From: VXMT01 sp965204835
GTDB taxonomy: Bacteria; Chloroflexota; Dehalococcoidia; UBA2979
Length of the DNA stretch: 64,000 nucleotides
Assembly: GCA_965204835.1 (NCBI GenBank)
Contig: OZ242017.1
Span: 1,612,001-1,676,000, forward strand
Reading direction: 5' to 3'
Part shown: positions 50,907-59,176 of the stretch, piece by piece
How positions within the stretch are numbered: position 1 is the stretch's first letter
Layout: each line of letters opens with the position of its first letter
Notes under the pieces: generated by a model
Told to the model about the DNA's origin: nothing
Database searches by the model: none
The model's input: the letters and a program-made list of their open reading frames with translations, nothing else
Program-made: the position numbers and the translations under genes

Positions 50907-51731
50907 TCACTGCTGCTCCTGCTCCTGCCACGCCGTCCCCGACCGGACGCGCACGACGGCGCTCCAGTACTCGTTCGCGACGCCGGTGAATGCCCCCCGC
51001 AGCGGCGCGATGTCATCGTAGTCGCGCCCGACGGCAGTGACGACGTAGCGGCCGTCCTGCGGTGCGTTGTTGGACGGGTCCAGCCCGTGCCATCCGTCCG
51101 GCGCCAGCAGCTGCACCCATGCGTGCCCCGCCTCGCCGACGTCCTCGCCCTCGGGAGGCGCGAGGTAGCCGCTGACGTAGCGCGACGGGATGCCGTGCAT
51201 CCGCAGCATCGCCAGCATGAGATGCGTGAAGTCCTGGCACACGCCGGTCCCGAGCCGGATCAGGTCGAGCGCCGTCGATCCCACGTCGGTGTACCCGACC
51301 TCGAACTCGAACTCCTCGTGGAGCCGCGCGCAGATCGCCTCCCCCGTCTTGACGGGATCGAGGCCATCCGGGATCGCCTCGGCGAGCGGCACGACCGAGG
51401 GGTCGAACGGCGACCGCGAGGTCTCGCTCAGCAGCAGGTGGCGCATGAGCGGCGAGATGCCCGGCTCCGGGATGGCCGCCTCCGCGGTCTCGACCTCGGC
51501 CTCCACCGCCACGTGGATCTCCTCGATCTCATCGAGGATGTCGACGTGGTGGTACTCGTTGCCGAACGCGTCCACGAGGCGTTGCGGGTTTGCGGGCGGC
51601 TGGAGGGTGAGCGAGGCGTTCAGGCGGCGCTGCCCGAAGCCGTCGGCCGGCAGCACACGGAGTTCCGTGTGCAGCAACCGCACCGGCTGCGAGTAGCGGT
51701 AGAGCGAATCCCAGCGAACCCCGACGTACAC
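50907..51731 (-). CDS. Transglutaminase-like cysteine peptidase family protein
   Basis: 274 residues. N-terminal bacterial transglutaminase-like beta domain (YRYSQPVRLLHTELRVLP), then the papain-like core with Cys in GTGVCQDFTHLMLAMLR, His in GEAGHAWVQLL and Asp in GLDPSNNAP. The family hydrolyses or forms amide bonds; with ATP-grasp and Anbu partners a role in a peptide tag cycle has been proposed in the literature on this neighbourhood. GTG start, ten bases after the alpha-E gene stop. Confidence 0.9.
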   Translation of the reverse strand: MYVGVRWDSLYRYSQPVRLLHTELRVLPADGFGQRRLNASLTLQPPANPQRLVDAFGNEYHHVDILDEIEEIHVAVEAEVETAEAAIPEPGISPLMRHLLLSETSRSPFDPSVVPLAEAIPDGLDPVKTGEAICARLHEEFEFEVGYTDVGSTALDLIRLGTGVCQDFTHLMLAMLRMHGIPSRYVSGYLAPPEGEDVGEAGHAWVQLLAPDGWHGLDPSNNAPQDGRYVVTAVGRDYDDIAPLRGAFTGVANEYWSAVVRVRSGTAWQEQEQQ

Positions 51732-51740
51732 GAGCCGAGC

Positions 51741-52709
51741 TTACGCGACGGAGGGGACAACGCGAAATATATGCTCGTGGATCAGGCGATCGACATCGAT
51801 CAGCCGCCCCTGGAAGCCGTCCATGAACTCGTGCAGCCCCTGCCGCACCAGCGCGCCCTCATCGATCGACGCGAGGTCGAGGTCGAGCAGGGCGAGCTCG
51901 CGCGCGACGTTGAGCGTCTGCCCGGCGGGCGTGTGGTCCGTGGCGGCCTCGAAGTGGCGGCGGAACGCGCGGACGCAGAAGTAGAGGCTGCGCGGGAACT
52001 GCTCGCTGCGCACGAGCATCGTCGCGACGCGGGGGCCGGTGATCGCCCCTCGATGCGTCATGCGGAACGCCTGCCACGCGCTGGCGGAGCGCAGCACCGA
52101 CACCCACTGCGCGCGGTCGACCGCGCCGCCCACGTCCTGCGAGGAGGGCAGCAGCACGAAGTACTTCGTGTCCACGATGCGGCTCGTCATGTCGGCGCGT
52201 TCGAGGTACACGCCGCAGCGGAACCAGTCCCGGCCCTCGTCCATGAGCACGGTGTTGTCGAACAGCCCGAGGATGGAGGCGACGCCGCTGCGCACCTGGT
52301 CGCAGAAGGCGTGCATGCCGTTCTGGAAGTCACTGAAGTCGCTGCGCGTGGCGTAGACATCCAGGTAGATGCTGTTCATCTCTTCCCACACCTCGCGCGA
52401 GAGCTGCTCGCGCAGCTCGCGGGCCAGGGTGCGGGCGACGACCAGCGTGCGCCGCAGCGAGTTCGGGTTCTCCGAGGAGAGCAGCAGGAACTCGGCCGGC
52501 GTCAGCAGCGGGTCTTCCTCGCTGGCCGTGGCGTACAGCTCCAGCGAGCCGGTGGCGGCGAGCACGGCGTCCCACGCCTGCTGCTCACCGTTCTCGCCGC
52601 CCGTCTCGATCGCGACCGCGTGCGAGACCTCGGCCATGCGCGCGATGTTCTCGACGCGTTCGAGGTCGCGGCCCAGCCAGTAGAGGTTCTCGGCGACACG
52701 GCTCAGCAT
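51741..52709 (-). CDS. Alpha-E domain protein
   Basis: 322 residues, all-helical. MLSRVAENLYWLGRDLERVENIARM is the alpha-E (DUF403) signature, and VYLERADMTSRIVDTKYFVLLP the second conserved block. The domain has many conserved Glu/Asp/Arg residues and always travels with circularly permuted ATP-grasp enzymes, suggesting a joint catalytic or scaffold role. ATG 52709 sits two bases after the ATP-grasp stop. Confidence 0.92.
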   Translation of the reverse strand: MLSRVAENLYWLGRDLERVENIARMAEVSHAVAIETGGENGEQQAWDAVLAATGSLELYATASEEDPLLTPAEFLLLSSENPNSLRRTLVVARTLARELREQLSREVWEEMNSIYLDVYATRSDFSDFQNGMHAFCDQVRSGVASILGLFDNTVLMDEGRDWFRCGVYLERADMTSRIVDTKYFVLLPSSQDVGGAVDRAQWVSVLRSASAWQAFRMTHRGAITGPRVATMLVRSEQFPRSLYFCVRAFRRHFEAATDHTPAGQTLNVARELALLDLDLASIDEGALVRQGLHEFMDGFQGRLIDVDRLIHEHIFRVVPSVA

Positions 52710-52711
52710 CG

Positions 52712-54175
52712 TCAGGCCTCCGAGGCGCGCGGAGGCCGCAGCACCCACGTGTCCTTGCTGCCGCCACCCTGCGACGAGTTGACGACGTAAGAGCCCTCGA
52801 CGAGCGCGACGCGGGTGAGGCCGCCGGGCAGTACCCACGTATCGCTCCCGGTGAGCGCGAACGGGCGCAGATCCGCGCGTCGCGCGCGCAGGCCACCGTC
52901 GAGGAGCGTCGGGATCGAGCTGAACTCCTGGAGGGGTTGCGCGATCCAGTTGCGCGGGTTGTCGCGGATGCGCTCCTCGGCCGCCCGCAGCTCGGCGTCC
53001 GACGCCTGCGGGCCGACGACGAGGCCGTAGCCGCCGGACTCGCCGGCCGGCTTCACCACGAGCTGGTCGAGGTTCGCGCACATCTCCTCGAGGTCCTCGG
53101 GGAGGACGGCCGCGAACGTGTCGATGTTGCGGAGGATCGGCTCTTCGCCCAGGTAGTAGCGGATGAAGTCGGGGACGAAGCGGTAGACAACCTTGTCGTC
53201 GGCGACGCCCACGCCCATCGCGTTGGCGAGTGTGACCTTGCCGGCACGGTACGCGTCGGCGAGCCCTGCCACGCCCAGCACCGAGTCCGGGCGGAACGCG
53301 AGCGGGTCGATGAAGTCGTCGTCGACGCGCTTGTAGATCACGTCGACGCGTTCGAGGCCCGTGGTCGCGCGGAGGTAGACCGTCTGGTCGTGGACGATGA
53401 GGTCTCGGCCCTCGACGAGGTCGACGCCCATCTGCTGGGCGAGGAAGGTGTGCTCGAAGTACGCCGAGTTGAAGCTGCCCGGGGTGAGGATGACGATGCG
53501 CGCCTCCTCGGCCGCGACGCCCTCCGGCCGCACCTCGACGAGCATCTCACGCAGGTGCTCGGGGTAGTCGGTGACGGGTGAGACCGCGCCCTCCGGGAAC
53601 AGCTCGGGTACGGCCTCCAGCATCACGCGCCGGTTCTCGAGGACGTACGAGACGCCGGACGGCGTGCGCACGTTGTCCTCGAGGATGCGGAACTCGCCCT
53701 CCTGGTCGCGGATCAGGTCGATGCCGGTGACGTGGGTGTAGACGCCCTGCGGCGGCTCGAAGCCGACCATGCGGAGGTTGAAGGCCGCGGCGCCGAACAG
53801 CACCTCGCCTGGGATGACCCCGTCGGTGACACAGCGCTGGTCGTGGTAGACGTCGTGCAGGAAGGCGTTGAGCGCCTTCACCCGCTGCTGGATGCCGGTC
53901 TCGACCGTCAGCCACTCGTCGTGGGCAACGATGCGAGGGATGATCGAGAACGGGAAGATGCGGTCGACTTCCGCTTCGTCCTGGTAGACGGTGAAGGTGA
54001 TGCCGCTCGCGAGCAGGTCCATCTCCGAGCGCCGCTGGCGGCTGTCGATATGGTCGATGGACCACGCGCCGAGGCGGGACGCGAACTCGTCGTACGAGGG
54101 GCGGGGAGTGCCGTCCCGCGTGAACATCTCGTCGGGACCGGCAAGCTGCTCGTAGCCGCTGTAGGGGTCGGACAC
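52712..54175 (-). CDS. Circularly permuted ATP-grasp protein
   Basis: 487 residues. Landmarks of the CP_ATPgrasp_2 (DUF404/DUF407) family: SGITFTVYQDEAEVDRIFPF, PRIVAHDEWLTVETGIQQRVKALNAFLHDVY, ILEDNVRTPSGVSYVLENR, VIYKRVDDDFIDPL, VVKPAGESGGYGLVVG and a C-terminal GSYVVNSSQGGGSKDTWVL. Forms amide or peptide bonds with ATP via an acyl-phosphate intermediate. GTG start. It follows the Gln/Arg-rich small gene by 50 bases, which may encode its substrate (inference). Confidence 0.93.
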   Translation of the reverse strand: MSDPYSGYEQLAGPDEMFTRDGTPRPSYDEFASRLGAWSIDHIDSRQRRSEMDLLASGITFTVYQDEAEVDRIFPFSIIPRIVAHDEWLTVETGIQQRVKALNAFLHDVYHDQRCVTDGVIPGEVLFGAAAFNLRMVGFEPPQGVYTHVTGIDLIRDQEGEFRILEDNVRTPSGVSYVLENRRVMLEAVPELFPEGAVSPVTDYPEHLREMLVEVRPEGVAAEEARIVILTPGSFNSAYFEHTFLAQQMGVDLVEGRDLIVHDQTVYLRATTGLERVDVIYKRVDDDFIDPLAFRPDSVLGVAGLADAYRAGKVTLANAMGVGVADDKVVYRFVPDFIRYYLGEEPILRNIDTFAAVLPEDLEEMCANLDQLVVKPAGESGGYGLVVGPQASDAELRAAEERIRDNPRNWIAQPLQEFSSIPTLLDGGLRARRADLRPFALTGSDTWVLPGGLTRVALVEGSYVVNSSQGGGSKDTWVLRPPRASEA

Positions 54176-54225
54176 GAGGGGCTACTCCGTCGCGCGGCGG
54201 CTGGCCCCGGGGGCCGTGTGCGCCG

Positions 54226-54375
54226 CTAGCGCGCCTGCTGGCGGCGGAGGCCTCCGGCCCGTGCCTGCTGGGTCGGCCGCGACCCGGCGCGCATCTGCTG
54301 GCTGACGACGCGCAGCCTCGGCTGTGCGGTGGTGCCAGTGCCGTGACCCTGTGCCGTCGTGCGCTGCCGCTGCAT
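54226..54375 (-). CDS. 49-residue Gln/Arg-rich small protein, possible operon leader peptide
   Basis: ATG 54375 with strong SD GGAGGG (54388-54383, spacing 7). The protein starts MQRQRTTAQGHGTGTTAQ and has three copies of a QQ-x-R element near the C-terminus (QQMRAG, QQARAG, RRQQAR-end). About 20 percent Gln and 20 percent Arg, no Lys, no Asp/Glu, no Cys. Not hydrophobic and no signal peptide. Same strand as, and 50 bases before, the ATP-grasp gene. An overlapping 81-codon frame (54182-54427) lacks a good SD. Possible substrate of the ATP-grasp/transglutaminase enzymes, or a nucleic-acid binding peptide; unproven. Confidence 0.5.
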   Translation of the reverse strand: MQRQRTTAQGHGTGTTAQPRLRVVSQQMRAGSRPTQQARAGGLRRQQAR

Positions 54376-54454
54376 GGCCGTTCCCTCCGGGCGCAGCCAT
54401 AGCATCGCTATTACGCATGTCGGTCATGTTCCCATGATGTTGCGTTCGTGTGAA

Positions 54455-55756
54455 TCACACATCGAGGCCACCGTGGGACGCCCGCTCCTGCAACCTCGCG
54501 GGCTCGAAGCGCAGCCGTGGCAGCCGCAGGATCACGACGAACAGCAACGCCGAGGCGGCGAAGGAGCCGATGAACGTGACCAGCGCCAGGTCGTAGCTGC
54601 CCGTCACGTCGAAGATCCAGCCGACCACCGTCGGGCTGGTGACGAGCCCGACCTCCTCGATCACCACGATCGCGCCGAGGAGCGTGCCGAAGTGGGCGAG
54701 GCCGAACATCCGCGTGAGCAGCATCGCCTCCATGATCGGCCCGCCGCCGGTCCCCACGACCCAGAATGCGATGTAGACCCCGATGCCGAGGTACCCCGGG
54801 ATGAACAGCAGCGAGGCCATCGCGAAGATCAGCGAGATGCTCATCGCGATCACCACCCACTCGAAGCGCGCCACGCGGTCGCCGATGAACCCGAAGGCGA
54901 TGCGTGAACACGCCCCCAGCAGCGCCGCGGCCGAGACGATGAAGGCTGCGGTCCCCCTCGGCACGCCGATCGATTCGTAGAGCGGGATCTGGTGGACGAG
55001 CATCCCGAAGAGCCCGAAGAAGAAACACGTCAGCGCGATCCCGATCAACCAGAAGTGGGGCGTCTTGAGCGCGGCGCGCAGCGGCAGCCCCGTGAGCCTC
55101 GAGGGTGGCACGCCGCCCTCGGGGATCGCCGCGCCGTCGGGCCGCGCGCCGACGTCGGACGGGTCGTTGCGCACGAGCAGCGCGCCAATCGGGATGAAGA
55201 CGACGAGGATGGCGATGGCGGAGAAGACGAACGACGCCTCCCACCCGATGTTGTCCACCACCAGCCGCATCGGCGGCACGATCACCACGCCCCCGAGCGA
55301 GAACCCCGTCCCGAGGATGCTCAGTGCCACGCCGCGCCGCCGGTCGAACCACCTCGATATGAGGGCCTGGAACGGGATGAAGAACATCATCTGGCGGAAC
55401 ACGCCGTTGATAGCCGAGTAGACGTACCACTGCCACAGCTCGGTCGTCGTGGCGAGCAGGACGTAGGTGGCCGCGGTGGTGACGGCGCCGAAGATGATGA
55501 CCTTGCGCGCACCGCGCGTGTCGACCCAGCGGCCCACGAAGGGGCCGGCCGCGCCCCCGGTCAGGAGCACGATCGAGATCGCGCCCGACACCTCGCCGCG
55601 CGACCAGCCGAAATCGGATTCGAGCGGCTCGATGTAGAGGCCGACGGACCAGAACGAGACCCCGCTGCCGAGCGTCATCGCGACGATCGACCCGGCGAGG
55701 AGCCACCAGCCGTAGTAGACGTCCCTCAGCCGCTGCACGGGTCCCCTGTTCGCCAC
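54455..55756 (-). CDS. MFS transporter (OxlT/MCT-like)
   Basis: 433 residues, 12 membrane segments. VYYGWWLLAGSIVAMTLGSGVSFWSVGLY, SDFGWSRGEVSGAISIVLLTGGAAGPFVGRWVDTRGARKV and a repeated RHS half place it with the other two complete MFS proteins of the window. Likely exports or imports the organic acids processed by the upstream luciferase-like, amidohydrolase and alcohol dehydrogenase enzymes, with which it forms a same-strand run (gap 27 bases). GTG start. Confidence 0.87.
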   Translation of the reverse strand: MANRGPVQRLRDVYYGWWLLAGSIVAMTLGSGVSFWSVGLYIEPLESDFGWSRGEVSGAISIVLLTGGAAGPFVGRWVDTRGARKVIIFGAVTTAATYVLLATTTELWQWYVYSAINGVFRQMMFFIPFQALISRWFDRRRGVALSILGTGFSLGGVVIVPPMRLVVDNIGWEASFVFSAIAILVVFIPIGALLVRNDPSDVGARPDGAAIPEGGVPPSRLTGLPLRAALKTPHFWLIGIALTCFFFGLFGMLVHQIPLYESIGVPRGTAAFIVSAAALLGACSRIAFGFIGDRVARFEWVVIAMSISLIFAMASLLFIPGYLGIGVYIAFWVVGTGGGPIMEAMLLTRMFGLAHFGTLLGAIVVIEEVGLVTSPTVVGWIFDVTGSYDLALVTFIGSFAASALLFVVILRLPRLRFEPARLQERASHGGLDV

Positions 55757-55783
55757 GAGACAGCGGCTGAGGGTGGTCGGGAG

Positions 55784-56878
55784 CTAGTCCATCTCGAGGA
55801 TCGAGCGCCCCGAGATCTGGCCCGCCTCGAGCGCGTCGGTCGCGTCGTTGATGGCGTCCAGCGGGTAGCGCGCGGTCACGAGCGCGTCGAGGTCCAGCTC
55901 GCCCTCGTTGTACCAGCGCAGGAACATCGGGAAGTCGCGGTCGGGGCTGCACGAGCCGCCGATGCTGCCGATGTACTTCTTCTCGGTCACCAGCAGGTCG
56001 CGCGCGTCGAGCTCGACGGGCGTCTGCGGGACGCCCACGAGCACGGCGGTCCCGCCCGTGCTGTGGCCGAGCACACCGCCGCGCACCGCCGGCAGGATCT
56101 GCTCCATCGTCACGCGCAGGCCGATGCAGTCGAAGGCGTAGTCGGCGCCGGAGACCGGGCTGCCGTCGCGCTTGAGGTCCGTCGGGTGCTGCGTGAGCTC
56201 GTGGATGCGGGCGACGGGGTCGACCTCGGAGGCGTTGACGCCGATGGTCGCGCCGAACTGCTTCGCGAAGTCCAGCTTCTCCTCGTTGAGGTCGACGGCG
56301 ATGATCGGGTCCGCCCCCACGACCGCCGCCGCGGCGATGGCCGAGAGGCCGACGCCGCCGACGCCGAAGACCGCCACGCTCTGGCCCTGCTGCACGGCGG
56401 CCGTGTGGTAGACGGCGCCTGATCCGGTCATCACCGCGCAACCGATGATGGCGGTGACGTCCACGGGCACGTCGTCCGGCATGGGCACGACGTACTGCTC
56501 GTCGGCGATGGTGTTGTCGGCCCACGTGAAGCAGCCGGGTGTCGCGGCCACGCTGCCGTCGCCGAGCGTAAGGCTCACGCCCTCGGCGATGCGCGTCTCC
56601 TGTGGGTCGCGAGGCACCCACGTCACCATCACGCGGTCGCCTTCCTTGACGTGGGTGACCGCCGAGCCCGCCGCGACGACCACGCCGGTCGACTCGTGGC
56701 CGAGCAGCGCCTGTGAGGGGCGCGGGCCGTGCATCTGGTGGAGCTGCGAGTGGCAGACGCCGCTCGCGTACTGCTTCACCACGACCTGGTACGGACCGGG
56801 ATCGGGCAGGTCGACCTCCTCGATGCGCAGGCGGCCGGGGCCCTCCGGGACGACGACGACGCGGGCTGGCGTGGGCAT
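55784..56878 (-). CDS. Zinc-dependent alcohol dehydrogenase (MDR family)
   Basis: 364 residues. Catalytic zinc ligands are in GVCHSQLHQ, LLGHESTGVV and IGCAVMTGSGAVYHTA; the Rossmann motif GVGGVGLSAIAAAAVVGA binds NAD(P). The four-cysteine structural zinc lobe of classical ADHs is absent: the region GDRVMVTWVPRDPQETRIAEG has no cysteines. Resembles the mycobacterial/actinobacterial mycothiol- and NDMA-dependent group in layout, though the acceptor is not certain. SD GGAGGA before the ATG. Confidence 0.9.
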   Translation of the reverse strand: MPTPARVVVVPEGPGRLRIEEVDLPDPGPYQVVVKQYASGVCHSQLHQMHGPRPSQALLGHESTGVVVAAGSAVTHVKEGDRVMVTWVPRDPQETRIAEGVSLTLGDGSVAATPGCFTWADNTIADEQYVVPMPDDVPVDVTAIIGCAVMTGSGAVYHTAAVQQGQSVAVFGVGGVGLSAIAAAAVVGADPIIAVDLNEEKLDFAKQFGATIGVNASEVDPVARIHELTQHPTDLKRDGSPVSGADYAFDCIGLRVTMEQILPAVRGGVLGHSTGGTAVLVGVPQTPVELDARDLLVTEKKYIGSIGGSCSPDRDFPMFLRWYNEGELDLDALVTARYPLDAINDATDALEAGQISGRSILEMD

Positions 56879-56924
56879 GGGTTCCTCCTCCGTGCCATGC
56901 GCACTCTCCGGTGGAGCGTGCGAG

Positions 56925-57827
56925 CTAGTCCCAGTTGAAGACGGCGAGGGCGTTCTCGCGCATGTAGCGGCGCTTCACACCCTCGCGCAACTGCAGCGCC
57001 AGGCCGTCCTCGACGGCGCGCTCGAACGTCAGGATCGCGTAGTCCGAGGCCCACATCACGCGCTCGCGGCCGCGCGTGTTCATCAGGTGCACGACCTCGT
57101 CCGGGATGTACTTCGGCGAGAAGCCCGACGTCATCAGGTAGAAGTTCGCGTGCTTCTGCAGCATCGCCACGGTCTCGACGTGCCACGGGTGCCCGATGTG
57201 CGTCGCCACGATGTTGAGCTCGGGGTACGTGACGAGCACCTCGTCGAGGTCCATCGGCCGCTGGTACTTGGCGAAGCGCAGCGGCCCCGGCACGCCGACG
57301 TTGACGACGATCGGGATGCCCAACTCGATGCACTTCGTGTAGATCGGGTACATCAGCGGGTGGTTCGGCGGCATGTTCACCAGCGCGCCCATCACGCGGA
57401 TGGTGCGGAAGTCGAACTCGTTGACCGCCATCTCGACCATCCGCACGGCGTTCATCCCCTGCGTCGGGTCGATGTTGCAGCTGCCGCGGAACCGGTCGGG
57501 GTACTCACGCACGGCGTCCGCGACGCGCTGGCACGACGCCCGGAAGTCGTCGATCGCCATCATGCCCCCGTAGCCGGCGACGTGCGGGTTCTCGAGGCTG
57601 TCCGCGCCGAGCGAGACGTTGAGCAGGCCCATCTGCACGCCGGCGTTGTCCATCCGGTCGACGACGCGGTCCGGGCCCACCCCGCCGAGCAGGTCGGGCG
57701 ACTTGCCGCCGAACCAGCGCTCGATGTTCGGGTCCATGTCCTCGCGGCGCTCGGCCGCGGGCAGGTTGATGTAGGTGTCGATGATCTCGCCGTAGGCGAT
57801 CTCGCTCGACCCGCTGTCGTTCGTCAT
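56925..57827 (-). CDS. Amidohydrolase family protein (ACMSD-like) with altered metal site
   Basis: 300 residues, amidohydrolase_2 TIM barrel. VVNVGVPGP, IVATHIGHPWHVETVAMLQKH and ERVMWASDYAI are the conserved strand ends with His and Asp. The N-terminal D-x-H-x-H metal motif is replaced by IIDTYINL, so both first metal ligands are missing. It may be a non-metal decarboxylase/hydrolase or a partner protein. Strong SD GGAGGAG before ATG 57827; 23 bases after the luciferase-like gene. Confidence 0.85.
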   Translation of the reverse strand: MTNDSGSSEIAYGEIIDTYINLPAAERREDMDPNIERWFGGKSPDLLGGVGPDRVVDRMDNAGVQMGLLNVSLGADSLENPHVAGYGGMMAIDDFRASCQRVADAVREYPDRFRGSCNIDPTQGMNAVRMVEMAVNEFDFRTIRVMGALVNMPPNHPLMYPIYTKCIELGIPIVVNVGVPGPLRFAKYQRPMDLDEVLVTYPELNIVATHIGHPWHVETVAMLQKHANFYLMTSGFSPKYIPDEVVHLMNTRGRERVMWASDYAILTFERAVEDGLALQLREGVKRRYMRENALAVFNWD

Positions 57828-57850
57828 GACGCTCCTCCTGTGCCGTTGCC

Positions 57851-59092
57851 CTATGCCGTCGCGGCTGCGGGGATGCGAGGCGGCTCGAGGAAGCGCGAGC
57901 TGATCGGCGCGTCCGCCTCGAACGGGCCGTCGAGGCCGAGGTCGTCGCTGATCTCGCGCAGCGCCGGCAGCACCTCGCTGCCGAGCAGCTCGATGCAGCG
58001 CCGGGCGTCCTCGTGGCCGACGTGCCCGTCGTTGCCCCACAGCGCCAGGATGCCGGGCCGGGTCTCCTCGATGAGCACGCGCATCTGCTCGACCACCTGG
58101 TCGGGCGTGCCGGCGACGATCTGCAGGTTCTGGAGCTGGTCCTCGAACGGCATCGCGCGGCGTGTCGACTGGATCGGCGCGTTCGCCCGCTTCACGGCGC
58201 CCTCGCGGTTCGTCGGCGAGCTGTAGCCGGTGGGCGCCGACCACACGGCGTGGCCGAGACCGGTGAACTCGCCCTGCATCCACATGTACTGGCGCGCGTT
58301 GCGCAGCGCATGCTCCTCGGTGTCCTGCACGTGGACGCGGATCAGGTAGCCGCGGTGCTCGGGGCCCGAGGTGTAGCCGGTCTTCTGCGCGGTGTCCTCG
58401 TAGAGCTGCCAGATCTGCTTCGTCTGCTCGATGGTGGTGTTGAGGCAGATGTACGGGTAGCGGTTCTCCGCGCACCACACGATCGTCTCGGGGCTCGCGA
58501 CGCCGGGCACCCAGATGCGCGGGTGCGGCTTCTGCAGCGGCAGCGCCCACGGGTTCACGACGCGGAACTGGTAGTGGTCACCCTCCCAGCGCCACGGGCC
58601 GGGCTCCGTCCAGGTCTTCACCAGCAGGTCGTGCGCCTCGTAGAAGCGCTCGCGGTTGTAGGCCGGGTTCACGTTGTTCGCGAACTGCTCCGTGCCCGCG
58701 CCGCGGACGATCCCGGCGACGAGGCGGCCTCTGGAGATCATGTCGATCATCGAGAGCGACTCGGAGATGCCGAGGGGGTTGTCGATGGTCGGCAGTGGCG
58801 TGCCGAGCAGCACGATCTTGATGCGCTCGGTGGCGGCCGCGAGGATGCTCGCCCACACCGTGATCTGCGCCTGCATGCAGAACGGGGCGTTGTGGTGCTC
58901 GTTCAGCATGATGCCGTCGAAGCCCACCTCCTCGGCGAGCTGGTACTCGAGCAGGCGCTCGTTGTAGAGCTGGCTGCCGGCGACGGGGTCGAAGTTGCTG
59001 TTGGAGAACATGAGCGCCGTGACGCCCTCGTCGCCGACGGCGTCCTCGGGGTAGGACGACATGGGCTGCTCGGTGAAGTACATCAGGTGCAC
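57851..59092 (-). CDS. LLM-class flavin-dependent oxidoreductase (luciferase-like)
   Basis: 413 residues from GTG 59092, supported by GAGGAG seven bases upstream; the frame is open to 59158 but without SD. VHLMYFTEQPM at the N-terminus, GFDGIMLNEHHNAPFCMQAQ and SMIDMISRGRLVAGIVRGAG match the paralogue at 47425, as does KPHPRIWVPGVASPETIVW. First gene of a same-strand set with the amidohydrolase, alcohol dehydrogenase and MFS genes, likely a catabolic operon for an unidentified small molecule. Confidence 0.9.
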   Translation of the reverse strand: MHLMYFTEQPMSSYPEDAVGDEGVTALMFSNSNFDPVAGSQLYNERLLEYQLAEEVGFDGIMLNEHHNAPFCMQAQITVWASILAAATERIKIVLLGTPLPTIDNPLGISESLSMIDMISRGRLVAGIVRGAGTEQFANNVNPAYNRERFYEAHDLLVKTWTEPGPWRWEGDHYQFRVVNPWALPLQKPHPRIWVPGVASPETIVWCAENRYPYICLNTTIEQTKQIWQLYEDTAQKTGYTSGPEHRGYLIRVHVQDTEEHALRNARQYMWMQGEFTGLGHAVWSAPTGYSSPTNREGAVKRANAPIQSTRRAMPFEDQLQNLQIVAGTPDQVVEQMRVLIEETRPGILALWGNDGHVGHEDARRCIELLGSEVLPALREISDDLGLDGPFEADAPISSRFLEPPRIPAAATA

Positions 59093-59176
59093 GGTGGGTC
59101 TCCTCGATGCTCCCGGGTGCCGAGGCGCAGCATAGCCGGTACGCGGCGAGGGCCGCACCGTCGCGGGTCGCGCCAG

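Noticed and set aside
54182..54427. 81-codon minus-strand ORF over the ATP-grasp leader
   Set aside because: Weak SD; the 49-codon frame inside it has a strong SD and a patterned peptide. One of the two may still be real, the shorter is preferred.
54411..56621. Open minus-strand frame of 736 codons
   Set aside because: Overlaps the MFS and alcohol dehydrogenase genes in another frame; its translation is an Arg/Ala shadow.
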